Below, one piece after another: positions 35,673 through 44,102 of a stretch of DNA of 64,000 bases. Source of the stretch: Pirellulales bacterium. GTDB lineage: Bacteria; Planctomycetota; Planctomycetia; Pirellulales; JALHPA01. Numbering within the stretch: the stretch's first letter is position 1; each line of letters opens with the position of its first letter. The translations under genes and the position numbers were made by a program. The DNA is taken from assembly GCA_033762255.1 (NCBI GenBank), contig JANRLT010000006.1, positions 1 to 64,000 on the forward strand. The letters run 5' to 3'. The notes under the pieces were generated by a model. The model saw only the letters and a program-made list of their open reading frames with translations, searched no databases and was not told the DNA's origin.

Positions 35673-37415
35673 TTAATTGGCAAATTCAGGCGCGACTTTC
35701 TTCAGTTCCTCGCGCAAATAGTTCTTGATGTCGCGGGCATGCTCCATTTGCATGGCCCGCTGGGCAATCGCCTGACAATGGTCCAGCCGCGTCACGCGGC
35801 AAATCTTTTTTACTTCGGGAATAGCGCTGGGTGATACGCTAAAGCTGCGCAGCCCCAGCCCCAGCAGCAATTGCGTGTAGGTGATGCTGGTGCTCATTTG
35901 CCCGCACAGCGTCACTGGAACGTCGGCCCGTTGGGCCGCGGCCAGGGTTTGCTGGATGAGCCGCAACACGGCCGGATCGGCGGAGTTGTACAGGGAAGCG
36001 ACTTCTTTGTTTCCCCGATCCACGGCCAGCGCGTACTGGATCAGGTCATTAGTCCCCAGGCTTAAAAAATCGACCTCCTCCACGAACGAGTCGATCATGA
36101 TCACCGCCGCTGGCACCTCGACCATCATCCCGACGGGAATATCCCGCCGAAAGGAAATACCCCGCTCTTCCAGGTCCTCCATGACATCCGCCAGGACCAT
36201 CTTGGCCTGGCGCAGCTCCATCAGCGTGGTAATCAGGGGAAACATGATGCGCACATTTCCCAGCACGCTGGCCCGCAGGATCGCGCGCAACTGCGTCCGA
36301 AACAGCGGCAAATCCCGCAGCGACAGGCGGATGCTGCGCAGGCCCAGGCAGGGATTGCGTTCTTCCTCCGGGCTGCTCAGGCGATTGAGTTTGTCGGCCC
36401 CCAGGTCGAGCGTGCGGATCGTGACCGGTTGCTGCCCCAGGGTTTGAATCACCTGCGAGTAAGCCTGATAGTGGTCATCCTCGGTCGGTTCCCGCTCGCT
36501 GGTCAGGTAGAGAAACTCGGTGCGATACAGGCCGACGCCGTCGCTTCCCCGGTCCCGGCAATGATCCACCTCGTAGGGAAATTCGATATTTCCCAAAAGC
36601 TGGATTCGCTGGCCGCAGGCGGTCTCGGCCGGCATGTCGCGCAGTTCGACCAGTTGCTCGGCGATGGTTTGCTGTTGTTCGGCCTCGTGCCGGTAACGGG
36701 CAATGGTTTCCTCGTCCGGCTGCAAAACCACCAGCCCGTTGTCGCCATCAATGATCACCAGGTCGCCGCCGCTGACATCGGTGAGAAAGGGGCCAGTCCC
36801 CACCACGGCGGGAATTTCCATCGCTTCGGCGACAATCGCCGTGTGGCTCCCCGCCCCTCCCACCTCGGTCACAAAACCACGCACCAGCTTGCGGTCTAAA
36901 TTCGCGGTCTCGCTGGGGGTCAGGTTGTGCGCCAGCACCACCACGGGAGAGGTGATCTTGGAAAGTTCTTCCCGCCGCATGCCCAGCAAATTGCGCAGCA
37001 GGCGTTTTTCGATGTCGATGATGTCGTTAGCGCGTTCGGCCAGGTAGCTGCTTTGGACTTCCTGAAAGACCTTGGCATAGCGGCGGAGCGTGCGGCTGAC
37101 GGCGTATTCCGGCGAATAATGCCGGTCGCGGATCATGGCGTCCAGTTCGCTGCGCAGGCGGGGATCGCGCAGCATTTCCAGATGGGCGGAAAAAATGGCC
37201 GCGTATTGCTGGCCCAATTCGCGGTGAATGGCGTCGCGGTTGGTGGCGATTTCCTCGCCAGCGGCGGCAATGGCGGCATCGAGGCGTTCGAGTTCGGTCT
37301 CGACCGCGTCGCGTGCGACAAATCGCCGGGGAATGCGAAATCCCTCGGTGTCCATGACCAGGGCCTCGCCAATGGCGACGCCCGGTGATACGGCTATCCC
37401 CTGAAGTCTCTGCAT
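35673..37415 (-). CDS. ptsI: PTS enzyme I (phosphoenolpyruvate-protein phosphotransferase)
   Basis: 580 residues from ATG 37415 (MQRLQGIAVSPGVAIG). It autophosphorylates from PEP and passes phosphate to HPr. The active His is in TEVGGAGSHTAIVAEAM, and the PEP-binding region has GVGLYRTEFLYL, LRSIRLSL, VGMMVEVPAA, FLSLGTNDLIQYAL. The usual GE-AGD segment after the C-terminal catalytic Cys reads CGQMSTS, which keeps the Cys but changes the Glu and AGD positions. A 22-codon upstream extension is possible. Followed by rng on the same strand, separated from ptsH by 566 bases of non-coding DNA. Confidence 0.95.
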   Translation of the reverse strand: MQRLQGIAVSPGVAIGEALVMDTEGFRIPRRFVARDAVETELERLDAAIAAAGEEIATNRDAIHRELGQQYAAIFSAHLEMLRDPRLRSELDAMIRDRHYSPEYAVSRTLRRYAKVFQEVQSSYLAERANDIIDIEKRLLRNLLGMRREELSKITSPVVVLAHNLTPSETANLDRKLVRGFVTEVGGAGSHTAIVAEAMEIPAVVGTGPFLTDVSGGDLVIIDGDNGLVVLQPDEETIARYRHEAEQQQTIAEQLVELRDMPAETACGQRIQLLGNIEFPYEVDHCRDRGSDGVGLYRTEFLYLTSEREPTEDDHYQAYSQVIQTLGQQPVTIRTLDLGADKLNRLSSPEEERNPCLGLRSIRLSLRDLPLFRTQLRAILRASVLGNVRIMFPLITTLMELRQAKMVLADVMEDLEERGISFRRDIPVGMMVEVPAAVIMIDSFVEEVDFLSLGTNDLIQYALAVDRGNKEVASLYNSADPAVLRLIQQTLAAAQRADVPVTLCGQMSTSITYTQLLLGLGLRSFSVSPSAIPEVKKICRVTRLDHCQAIAQRAMQMEHARDIKNYLREELKKVAPEFAN

Positions 37416-37981
37416 GTATAAATGATCCGCGCGTCCGGCGGGCAAAAACTGGCCTAACATTTCCCTCGCCGGCCCATCCACCCCCGGATGGTAAAAATCA
37501 TCATCCAGACCAAAAATGGGGGTCGGGATGGGAATTCACACCCTAGGCTGGCGCGCTGGCGGGAAAATGAGCGGGGAGCTTGTCATGGGACAAGCGCCGC
37601 GCGTGACGGCAAATTCCGCCGACCAAACAGGGCCGGACCAACCCCGTGGGGTGGCCAGGCCGGGCTGGGACCTACCACGGCGGCGAGCGCATCTTTTCCG
37701 GGGAGCCGGGGAAAATCATGCGTGCGCCGCATTCGCTGGCAAGTCCTCTCGAACGACTGGCAAAATGAATAAACACCATAGCTTGACAGTACCGCGCGGC
37801 GGCACCGAGTGGCCGCGAACGTTTGCCCCTCCTGGGGCTCCCCGGAGGTGGCGCGCGGTAGGCATGGCAATGGGCATTTCAGGCGAACCGCGCCTCGCGG
37901 GGGGTTCGTGTGTGAAACGCCGTTGCCACTGTTACCTGCAACAAAAAATCTGTGACCGACATCAAAAAAATCCAATGCGGG
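37416..37981. other. 566-base gap between ptsH and ptsI
   Basis: No convincing gene lies here; the open frames on both strands have no family features. CGAACCGCG at 37884 pairs with CGCGGGGGGTTCG ending 37908 to form a bulged hairpin without a T-run. The length is unusual for a pts operon, so ptsI may have its own promoter, though none was recognised. Confidence 0.5.
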
Positions 37982-38257
37982 TCACTCGCCAAAATTGGAG
38001 GCAAACAACCCGCCTATCGCATCCAGGGCCACTTCCGCGTCTGGTCCGGTGGCCTCAAACCGTAGTTCCGTTCCCTCGACCGCGCCCAGGGTAAGCATAT
38101 TGATAATACTGCGGGCGTCGATCCGCTCGGAACCATGAATGATCTCTATCCGGCAAGGATATTGCTGGGCTAATTTAGCCAACAAATCCGCCGGCCGGGC
38201 ATGCAACCCTTGCGGGTTGGTAACGACAAAGGTACGCGTGGCTGCGGGTGGGGTCAT
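37982..38257 (-). CDS. ptsH: HPr phosphocarrier protein
   Basis: 91 residues from ATG 38257 (MTPPAATRTFVVTN). The phospho-His is in NPQGLHARPADLLAKLA. The serine equivalent to Ser46 is present in DARSIINMLTLGA, so regulation by HPr kinase/phosphorylase is possible, though hprK is not in the window. HPr passes phosphate from enzyme I to EIIA-type proteins; the only one nearby is PtsN. The frame could begin 34 codons earlier, but the chosen start gives the standard HPr length. Confidence 0.95.
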   Translation of the reverse strand: MTPPAATRTFVVTNPQGLHARPADLLAKLAQQYPCRIEIIHGSERIDARSIINMLTLGAVEGTELRFEATGPDAEVALDAIGGLFASNFGE

Positions 38258-38425
38258 TACAACGACTGTACCATTGAAGGGGAAAACTGAACGGTATTTT
38301 CCCAGCGAATCCGAAGGCATTTTTCTGTGGTGCGAACGTCCCGCCGATCCGTCAAACATGTATTGAGGGACTGAACCGCAATCCCGCGGCGGCGAAGGCT
38401 TTTCCGTACTAATGGTGTCACCGTG

Positions 38426-38899
38426 CTAATGGTGCCCCTGCGCGTCCGCTTTTTCCAATAATTCCTGAATCTCCGCCTGGGATTTGGCGTTTTTTAGGGC
38501 GGTGCAAAAAGTATCATCCCGCAACAAGCGGGAGATGTTTTCCAGCGCCCGCAAGTGGTCCCCCGGACGATCCGGAGGCGAAACGAGCAAAAAAAGCAAC
38601 TGCACTTTTTCGCCGTCCAGGCTTTCAAAATCTATCCCGGAGGGGCTAAGAGCCACGGTTCCCACCAGCTTGGCAACGCTGGGATGCTTACTGTGGGGGA
38701 CGGCCACCCCCCGGCCAATTCCCGTGCTCCCCAACTCTTCCCGTTTCATGATGGCTTTATTTATGCTATCCAACTCTCCCAAGGGGAATTTTCCCGCGGC
38801 TTGCAAGGCTGAGGACATCTCACGGATGACGCTTTCCTTGGTGTTGGCGGAAAGTTTGGGGATAATCGCCGGATAACAAATGAAATCGGCAAACTTCAT
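38426..38899 (-). CDS. ptsN: PTS IIA-Ntr / PtsN-like regulatory protein
   Basis: 157 residues of the fructose/mannitol EIIA fold. The phosphoacceptor histidine is in GRGVAVPHSKHPSV, and the segment LLFLLVSPPDRPGDHLRALENISRLL is the family core. IIA-Ntr proteins receive phosphate from the PTS but carry no sugar; they regulate potassium transport, stress responses or nitrogen metabolism. Together with hpf upstream and ptsH-ptsI downstream it forms a regulatory phosphorelay. No EIIB or EIIC gene is present. Confidence 0.92.
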   Translation of the reverse strand: MKFADFICYPAIIPKLSANTKESVIREMSSALQAAGKFPLGELDSINKAIMKREELGSTGIGRGVAVPHSKHPSVAKLVGTVALSPSGIDFESLDGEKVQLLFLLVSPPDRPGDHLRALENISRLLRDDTFCTALKNAKSQAEIQELLEKADAQGHH

Positions 38900-39015
38900 T
38901 GCCTACTTCCTTTCTGACGGACAAATTCAAAGGTGGCTGCTCGATATGGATGCGCACCGGTAAACGGCCAAAGTCGGCCCCTCGGCTCCGGTGTTGATAA
39001 CAATGGGAAGCGGCC

Positions 39016-39315
39016 TTAACCGCGGGAATCCTGCAATTTTTCCTTGTATTTCCGGAGTTGCTGCTCCATTTTGTGCATGACCGCGTCCAGGGCCTTCGTG
39101 AGTTCCCCGGCCCGTTCCGTGGCCACAAACTCGTGCGAAGGCTCGACCGAAACCAGCAACTCCACCCCTACGGTTGCTTGCTGTTCCAAATCGACGATCG
39201 CCTGGATCATGGTGATCCGGTCGTAATAATGGGTCAAGTGCTCCGCTTTTTCGCGGATTTTTGCTTGATTGGCCTCGCTTAAATGGCCATGTCGTGCGGA
39301 AACTTTTACCTGCAC
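39016..39315 (-). CDS. hpf: Ribosome hibernation-promoting factor (short HPF/RaiA type)
   Basis: 99 residues from GTG 39315. The start is decided by AGGAG seven bases upstream and by homology: VQVKVSARHGHLSEANQAKI is the usual beginning of the family. The beta-alpha-beta-beta-beta-alpha pattern and KALDAVMHKMEQQLRKYKEKL at the end are typical. The long-HPF C-terminal dimerisation domain is absent. HPF binds the 30S decoding centre in slow growth and inactivates ribosomes. It heads the cluster hpf-ptsN-ptsH-ptsI-rng-rplU, linking translation silencing to PTS signalling. Confidence 0.93.
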   Translation of the reverse strand: MQVKVSARHGHLSEANQAKIREKAEHLTHYYDRITMIQAIVDLEQQATVGVELLVSVEPSHEFVATERAGELTKALDAVMHKMEQQLRKYKEKLQDSRG

Positions 39316-39448
39316 CAGTGAAACTCCTGCAATAAAGTATTCCGTGTGGCGGCGGAAAATCCCGATGGGGATGATATCAACCACCGCTCCACGTGATTAT
39401 CGTGCTCATTCAGCTATTCCCGCCCATCAACTACAAATGTGTCAGCGG

Positions 39449-39490
39449 AAAAAACCGCCTAGTCCCGATTTTAGCGTTTAGAGGCGGTTT
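39449..39490 (-). terminator. Hairpin with T-run ahead of hpf (attenuator-like)
   Basis: AAACCGCCT (39452-39460) and AGGCGGTTT (39482-39490) are perfect 9-base inverted repeats with a 21-base loop. Read on the minus strand, the hairpin is followed by T through 39449, giving a six-T tail that overlaps the stem: the layout of an intrinsic terminator. It lies about 135 bases upstream of the hpf GTG on the same strand, with no minus-strand gene before it, so it could be a leader attenuator. A plus-strand function is possible too. Confidence 0.45.
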
Positions 39491-39731
39491 GCTCAAATGG
39501 CTCTCGTTTTATCTCTTCATTTTGGCAAAAATCATACGCAGAAGGGGGCCAACCCGTTGGATCAAGTTTTTTTGCCCTACTGGGGCTATCCTGGCGATTC
39601 ATCACTGTTTTACGGGTAAAATTGAAGCGGGGTGGGTGTGGTAGTTCCCCTTTTGGGGGGCGATATTCGTGCCAGCGGCCCGTCCGGTTATTTTCTTCAA
39701 ATTTTATTCCCGTTTTTTTGCGATCACGTGT

Positions 39732-41354
39732 ATGGCGGAAATTTCCAAATTGCAAGAACGAATTGCCGACTTGACCGAGCAAGAGCGGTTGCTCCGGCAA
39801 GGAGGCGGGGCCGCCGCCATCGCCAAACAACATGCCAAACAACGCGGCACCCCCCGCGAACGCATCAATCAATTGCTCGATCCCGGTTCCCCCGTGCTGG
39901 AGCTTGGTCTTTGGGCGGGGTGGCAAATGTACGACCAATGGGGGGGCGCACCGGCGGCCGGAGTGGTCACCTTGATCGGCATGGTGGCCGGGCGGCGACA
40001 AATGATCATTGCCAATGATGCCACGGTCAAGGCGGGGGCTTTTTTTCCGGCCACGGCTAAAAAAGTCTTGCGCGCCCAAAAGATCGCCTTTCAAAATCGC
40101 TTGCCATTGATATACCTGGTCGACTCGGCCGGGGTATTTTTGCCCTTGCAAGAAGATGTCTTTCCCGATGAAGACGACTTTGGGCGGATTTTTCGCAATA
40201 ACGCCGTTTTGAGCGCGGCGGGAATTCCCCAACTGGCCGCGATCATGGGGAACTGCGTCGCGGGTGGGGGATATCTGCCGGTGCTCTGCGACCAGTTACT
40301 CATGGTCGAGGGCAGCGGCCTCTATCTGGCGGGACCCGCGCTGGTCAAAAGCGCGATCGGTCAAGAGACCGATCATGAAACCCTCGGCGGGGCGGGCATG
40401 CACGCCCGCATGAGCGGAACCATTGACGCCCGTTTCCCCGATGAAGCCAGTTGCTTACAGGCCCTGAGGGATCTGTGCGGCATGGCACGGGAAGATGCGC
40501 CAGATCCGGCGGCACCGTTTACCCGCGGCCCCGCGCGGGATCCCGCGCGCGACCCCGCTACCCTGGAAACCTTTTTGACCGGGGAAAACCAAGGGGAATA
40601 CGACATCCGCGCGGTCCTGCGGGGAGTTGTGGATGCCGAGTCCTGGGCGGAATATAAGCCAGAGTATGGACAGACGGTGGTCTGCGGCATGGCCCGCATT
40701 GGCGGGTATCCGGTGGGAATCGTGGCGAATCAAAAACAGCGGGTCAAAAATGCCGAGGGTCGATACGAGTTTGGCGGCGTGCTGTACGTCGAAAGCGCGG
40801 AAAAAGCCGCGCGGTTTGTCATGCTGTGCAATCAGCAATGGCTGCCGCTGGTTTTTTTGCAGGATGTCAATGGCTTTATGGTGGGTAAAGAGAGCGAGCA
40901 AGCGGGCATCATTAAGGCCGGGGCCAAGCTGGTCAACGCCATTTCCAATAGTCGCGTCCCCAAAGTGACGGTGATTACTGGCGGTTCCTTTGGCGCGGGA
41001 AACTACGCCCTCTGCGGCAAGGCCTTTGATCCGCGGTTTATTTTTGGCTGGCCCCTTGCCAAATGCGCGGTCATGGGGGGAGCGCAAGCCACCAACACCC
41101 TGACCGAGGTCATGCAAAAAAGCCTTACCACGACAGGCCAAGCGCCTCCTGACAAGGAAGCAATCGAATTGCTCCGTGCCCAAGTCCAGGCCGATTACCA
41201 ACGCCAAATGGACGTCCGCTATGCCGCCGCGCATGGTTGGGTGGATGCGATCATCACTCCCGTGGAAACCCGGGGCGTGCTCATTCAGGTGCTGGATATT
41301 GTCACCCGGTCCGTCAGCACCGAGCCTAGCCGCTGGGGGGTGTTTCAAGTGTGA
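39732..41354 (+). CDS. Acyl-CoA carboxylase carboxyltransferase (beta) subunit
   Basis: 540 residues from ATG 39732 (MAEISKLQERIADL). Both carboxyltransferase halves are present: GMVAGRRQMIIANDATVKAG and IYLVDSAGVFLPLQED in the N-terminal half, GNCVAGGGYLPVLCD near the middle, and FLQDVNGFMVGKESEQAGIIKAGAKL and VITGGSFGAGNYALCG in the second. The family moves CO2 from biotin to methylcrotonyl-, propionyl-, geranyl- or acetyl-CoA. The biotin carboxylase/carrier subunit is not in this window. A short insert around residue 270 (PARDPARDP) is encoded by a GC palindrome. The next gene, mobA, overlaps its stop by GTGA. Confidence 0.93.
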   Translation: MAEISKLQERIADLTEQERLLRQGGGAAAIAKQHAKQRGTPRERINQLLDPGSPVLELGLWAGWQMYDQWGGAPAAGVVTLIGMVAGRRQMIIANDATVKAGAFFPATAKKVLRAQKIAFQNRLPLIYLVDSAGVFLPLQEDVFPDEDDFGRIFRNNAVLSAAGIPQLAAIMGNCVAGGGYLPVLCDQLLMVEGSGLYLAGPALVKSAIGQETDHETLGGAGMHARMSGTIDARFPDEASCLQALRDLCGMAREDAPDPAAPFTRGPARDPARDPATLETFLTGENQGEYDIRAVLRGVVDAESWAEYKPEYGQTVVCGMARIGGYPVGIVANQKQRVKNAEGRYEFGGVLYVESAEKAARFVMLCNQQWLPLVFLQDVNGFMVGKESEQAGIIKAGAKLVNAISNSRVPKVTVITGGSFGAGNYALCGKAFDPRFIFGWPLAKCAVMGGAQATNTLTEVMQKSLTTTGQAPPDKEAIELLRAQVQADYQRQMDVRYAAAHGWVDAIITPVETRGVLIQVLDIVTRSVSTEPSRWGVFQV

Positions 41355-42004
41355 GTGAACTAGCGCCCATTGCTGATTTGGGGGGGGTGGTTCTCTGTGG
41401 AGGGGAAAGCACCCGCATGGGCCAGCCGAAGGAATGGCTTTTGCTGGGGGAGGAACCGCTGTTAACGCGAGTTTGCCGCTTGCTCAGTAACTGCGTCGAT
41501 CCCTTGGTGGTGGTGGCCGCGCCCGGGCAACGGTTGCCGCCACTCCCCGCCCAAGTGCGGATTCTACGCGATCCCCAACCTCAGGCTGGACCGTTGGCGG
41601 CGGTGGCGGCGGGACTAAAGCATCTTCAAGGGAATGTGAGCGCGGCTTTTGTCACGGCCTGTGATATGCCGTTTCCCCAGCGGGGGGTCATCAGCCACCT
41701 TTTCGCCAAATTAACGCGGTACGCGGTGGTAGTGCCCGTGGCAGACGGGTATCACCAGCCGTTAATGGCTGTCTACCGGACCGATTTAGCGGAAACTTTT
41801 GCTGGAATGGCCCAGCATGGAGAAAAAAGCCTGTGGCGCGCCCTGCGGACGGTTGCGGGGGACGGCACGCCCCCCGCGGAGGGATGGGGGATCAAGCACG
41901 TTTCAGTGGCGGAAATTTGCCAGCATGACCCCGAGTTGCGTTCGTTGCTAAATATCAATACGCCGCGGGATTGGGAGCATATTCAACAGATGTTTCATCC
42001 TTAA
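41351..42004 (+). CDS. mobA: MobA-like molybdenum cofactor guanylyltransferase
   Basis: 217 residues from GTG 41351, overlapping the carboxyltransferase stop (GTGA). Nucleotidyltransferase motifs are GGVVLCGGESTRMGQPKEWLLLG at the N-terminus (split glycine loop and Lys), DPQPQAGPLAAVAAGL and the metal-binding Asp in VTACDMPFPQ; KSLWRALRTV fits the family. It attaches GMP to molybdopterin to make the bis-MGD cofactor, or possibly CMP or another nucleotide in MocA-like relatives. Another cofactor gene, moeA, lies at 55.4-56.7 kb on the other strand. Confidence 0.85.
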   Translation: MSELAPIADLGGVVLCGGESTRMGQPKEWLLLGEEPLLTRVCRLLSNCVDPLVVVAAPGQRLPPLPAQVRILRDPQPQAGPLAAVAAGLKHLQGNVSAAFVTACDMPFPQRGVISHLFAKLTRYAVVVPVADGYHQPLMAVYRTDLAETFAGMAQHGEKSLWRALRTVAGDGTPPAEGWGIKHVSVAEICQHDPELRSLLNINTPRDWEHIQQMFHP

Positions 42005-42323
42005 AGGGGAGCGGACAGATTTTGAACACCGTGGTGTGTCCACTGCAAGGACTTTTTCCACGCCGAAAAATCGATCCAGGGCCGCCCCGTTGGTGGGGAA
42101 GGGGGGGTTATGCCGCCCGGGAGGATTGTTAAGGGGAGATTTTGGGGCCACTTTGTCGTAAACCGCAAGGAATCTCCTGTATTTTGGGGGTGGCGGCGGG
42201 GAAATAACCTACACTTGGTCAGTTTCCGCGGTGGCGGTGCCATCCCGCGCTGCGCAATGCCCTGGCTTTGAGATCTTTGAGCGGCACACCACGAATTTTC
42301 ATTTTGTCGTCAGGATTGTGACC

Positions 42324-43892
42324 ATGTCCCTGTCCAAATGTTCCATCTTGCTGGTCGATGACGATCCCACCGTGCTGCGGATCTTGCAAATGTATTTGAA
42401 TGCGGACGAATATGAAGTCAACTCGGCCGAGGATGGCCTTGCCGCCTGGGAACAAATCAATCAGCGCTGTCCCGATATTTTGATTACCGATTGGAATATG
42501 CCCCGCATGGATGGCCTGGAATTGTTGCGGCGGGTGCAACAGGCCAAGCTGCCGCATTTTGTTTATTCCATTTTATTGACAGCGCGGAATAGTTCAGAGG
42601 ATATCGCCACGGGGCTAGAGGCCGGATCCAACGACTACGTGTCCAAGCCTGTCTCTCCGGTGGAGTTAAAGGCCCGCTTGCGGGCGGCGCAGCGAATCGT
42701 GCAATTAGAGCGCAACTTGCGACAGTTGTCCGAATCGGACTCGCTGACCGGAGCCATGAACCGGCGCACTTTTCACACCCAGCTTACGCGGGAATGGTCC
42801 CGCGCCGAACGTTTTGAAAGCGATCTAAGCGTGGTGGTTTTGGATGTGGATTTTTTTAAGAAAGTCAACGACGAACATGGCCACCACGCGGGGGATATGG
42901 TGCTGGTCGCCGTGGCAAATTTACTAAGGGAATGCTGCCGACCCAGTGATTATGTCTGCCGGTTCGGGGGAGAGGAATTTGTCGTCCTGTTAACCCAAAC
43001 CGACGAAGCCGGAGCCGCGACTTGGGCGGATCGGTTTCGCCTGCGCCTGGCGCAAACATTGGTATTTAGCGGCGAAAAAACCTTGCAAATCACGGCCAGC
43101 TTTGGCGTGGCCCAAAAGTTGGAGGACACGCCAGATCCCGACAAATTGATCGATCAGGCGGACCAGGGACTGTTAGTGGCCAAGCGCACCGGCCGCAACC
43201 GGGTGATTCGCTATTCCCAACTGAATGATCCCATGCTGGATCCCTTTGGCAATGCCGAATTAGAGGACCACCCGCTGGCGCGGATTCCCGCGCGCGATGT
43301 GATGACCACGCTGGTCATGTGCCTCAACCAGCACGACAGCATCATGCAAGCGGTCGAATTAGTCCTGCAATTGCGGATTGCCAGCGTTCCCGTCGTGGAT
43401 GACGATGGCAAACTGGTCGGCATCGTCAGTGAAAAGGACATCATGCTGTTGGATGTGGGACTGGACGGTTGGCGCAAGACCGTCGGCGATATCATGGTCA
43501 CCAATGTCGTGGCTTATGACGAGCAAACCCCGGCCAAGGAAATATTTGAATTTTTGTGCCGCGTCTCCATCCGCCGCGTGGTCGTCGTCCGCGGGGGGCA
43601 ACCGGTGGGAATTATCAGTCGCGATTCCTTCTTGCGATGGTTTTCCAACTGGATCCAAGCCAACAAAACAATAGATTCATTCGATGCCGATACGGACGGC
43701 GGTAGACGTCCCTTGCGCAGCATGGAGGCCACCATCTCCACCCTCATGCGTCAAAGCCAATATTTGTTGGACCAACTGCAGACCACAGAATCTGTTGAAG
43801 ATGTGGTCCCCTATGTAGTCGGCGGAGCCACCTGCATGCAGGATCTGGTGAACGATCTGTTGGGCCACTGCCAACAGGTCTTTCAGCCTTAA
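42324..43892 (+). CDS. REC-GGDEF-CBS-CBS hybrid diguanylate cyclase
   Basis: 522 residues from ATG 42324. Domains in order: a response-regulator receiver (residues 7-125; DDD pocket in LLVDDDP, phosphoacceptor Asp in LITDWNMPRMDG, Thr in LLTARN, Lys in SKPVSP), a GGDEF domain (SDSLTGAMNRRTF, VLDVDFFKKVNDEHGHHAGD, active site RFGGEEF with I-site RPSD five residues before), two CBS domains (ARDVMTTLVMCLNQHDS, VPVVDDDGKLVGIVSEKD; VGDIMVTNVVAYDEQ, PVGIISRDSFLRW) and a helical C-terminal tail. CBS pairs bind adenine nucleotides, so c-di-GMP output may answer both a phosphorelay and energy state (inference). No histidine kinase is adjacent. Confidence 0.93.
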   Translation: MSLSKCSILLVDDDPTVLRILQMYLNADEYEVNSAEDGLAAWEQINQRCPDILITDWNMPRMDGLELLRRVQQAKLPHFVYSILLTARNSSEDIATGLEAGSNDYVSKPVSPVELKARLRAAQRIVQLERNLRQLSESDSLTGAMNRRTFHTQLTREWSRAERFESDLSVVVLDVDFFKKVNDEHGHHAGDMVLVAVANLLRECCRPSDYVCRFGGEEFVVLLTQTDEAGAATWADRFRLRLAQTLVFSGEKTLQITASFGVAQKLEDTPDPDKLIDQADQGLLVAKRTGRNRVIRYSQLNDPMLDPFGNAELEDHPLARIPARDVMTTLVMCLNQHDSIMQAVELVLQLRIASVPVVDDDGKLVGIVSEKDIMLLDVGLDGWRKTVGDIMVTNVVAYDEQTPAKEIFEFLCRVSIRRVVVVRGGQPVGIISRDSFLRWFSNWIQANKTIDSFDADTDGGRRPLRSMEATISTLMRQSQYLLDQLQTTESVEDVVPYVVGGATCMQDLVNDLLGHCQQVFQP

Positions 43893-43955
43893 GTTGTCCC
43901 TGGCTGACGCGGCGGGCTGAGATAGTTGTCCCTGGCTGACGCGGCGGGCTGAGAT
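43892..43955. repeat. Exact 32-base tandem repeat (two units)
   Basis: AGTTGTCCCTGGCTGACGCG, continuing GCGGGCTGAGAT, occupies 43892-43923 and is repeated without change at 43924-43955. The first unit starts at the last base of the stop codon of the REC-GGDEF gene. It belongs to the same family as the two units at 29226-29280. No Y-rich or T-rich terminator follows. Confidence 0.85.
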
Positions 43956-44102
43956 TTCTTGCGCCGCCCACCCTCTCCCTGCCTGCCAAGTGCTGTCTAT
44001 GATAATGTTTTGACCCGGAAATTCTTTCCGGGCAATGACTCCTGCGGGCATTCAACATCCGGGCAACAGCATTTTTTCCGGCTAAATTGTGGTACAGTGG
44101 CC

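Noticed and set aside
37884-37908. Hairpin CGAACC...GGTTCG in the ptsH-ptsI gap
   Set aside because: Has a three-base bulge and no T-run, so it is neither a clear terminator nor a clear operator.
37516-38094. Plus-strand 192-codon frame in the ptsH-ptsI gap
   Set aside because: It overlaps ptsH in antisense, has no family features and a residue mix typical of random GC-rich frames.
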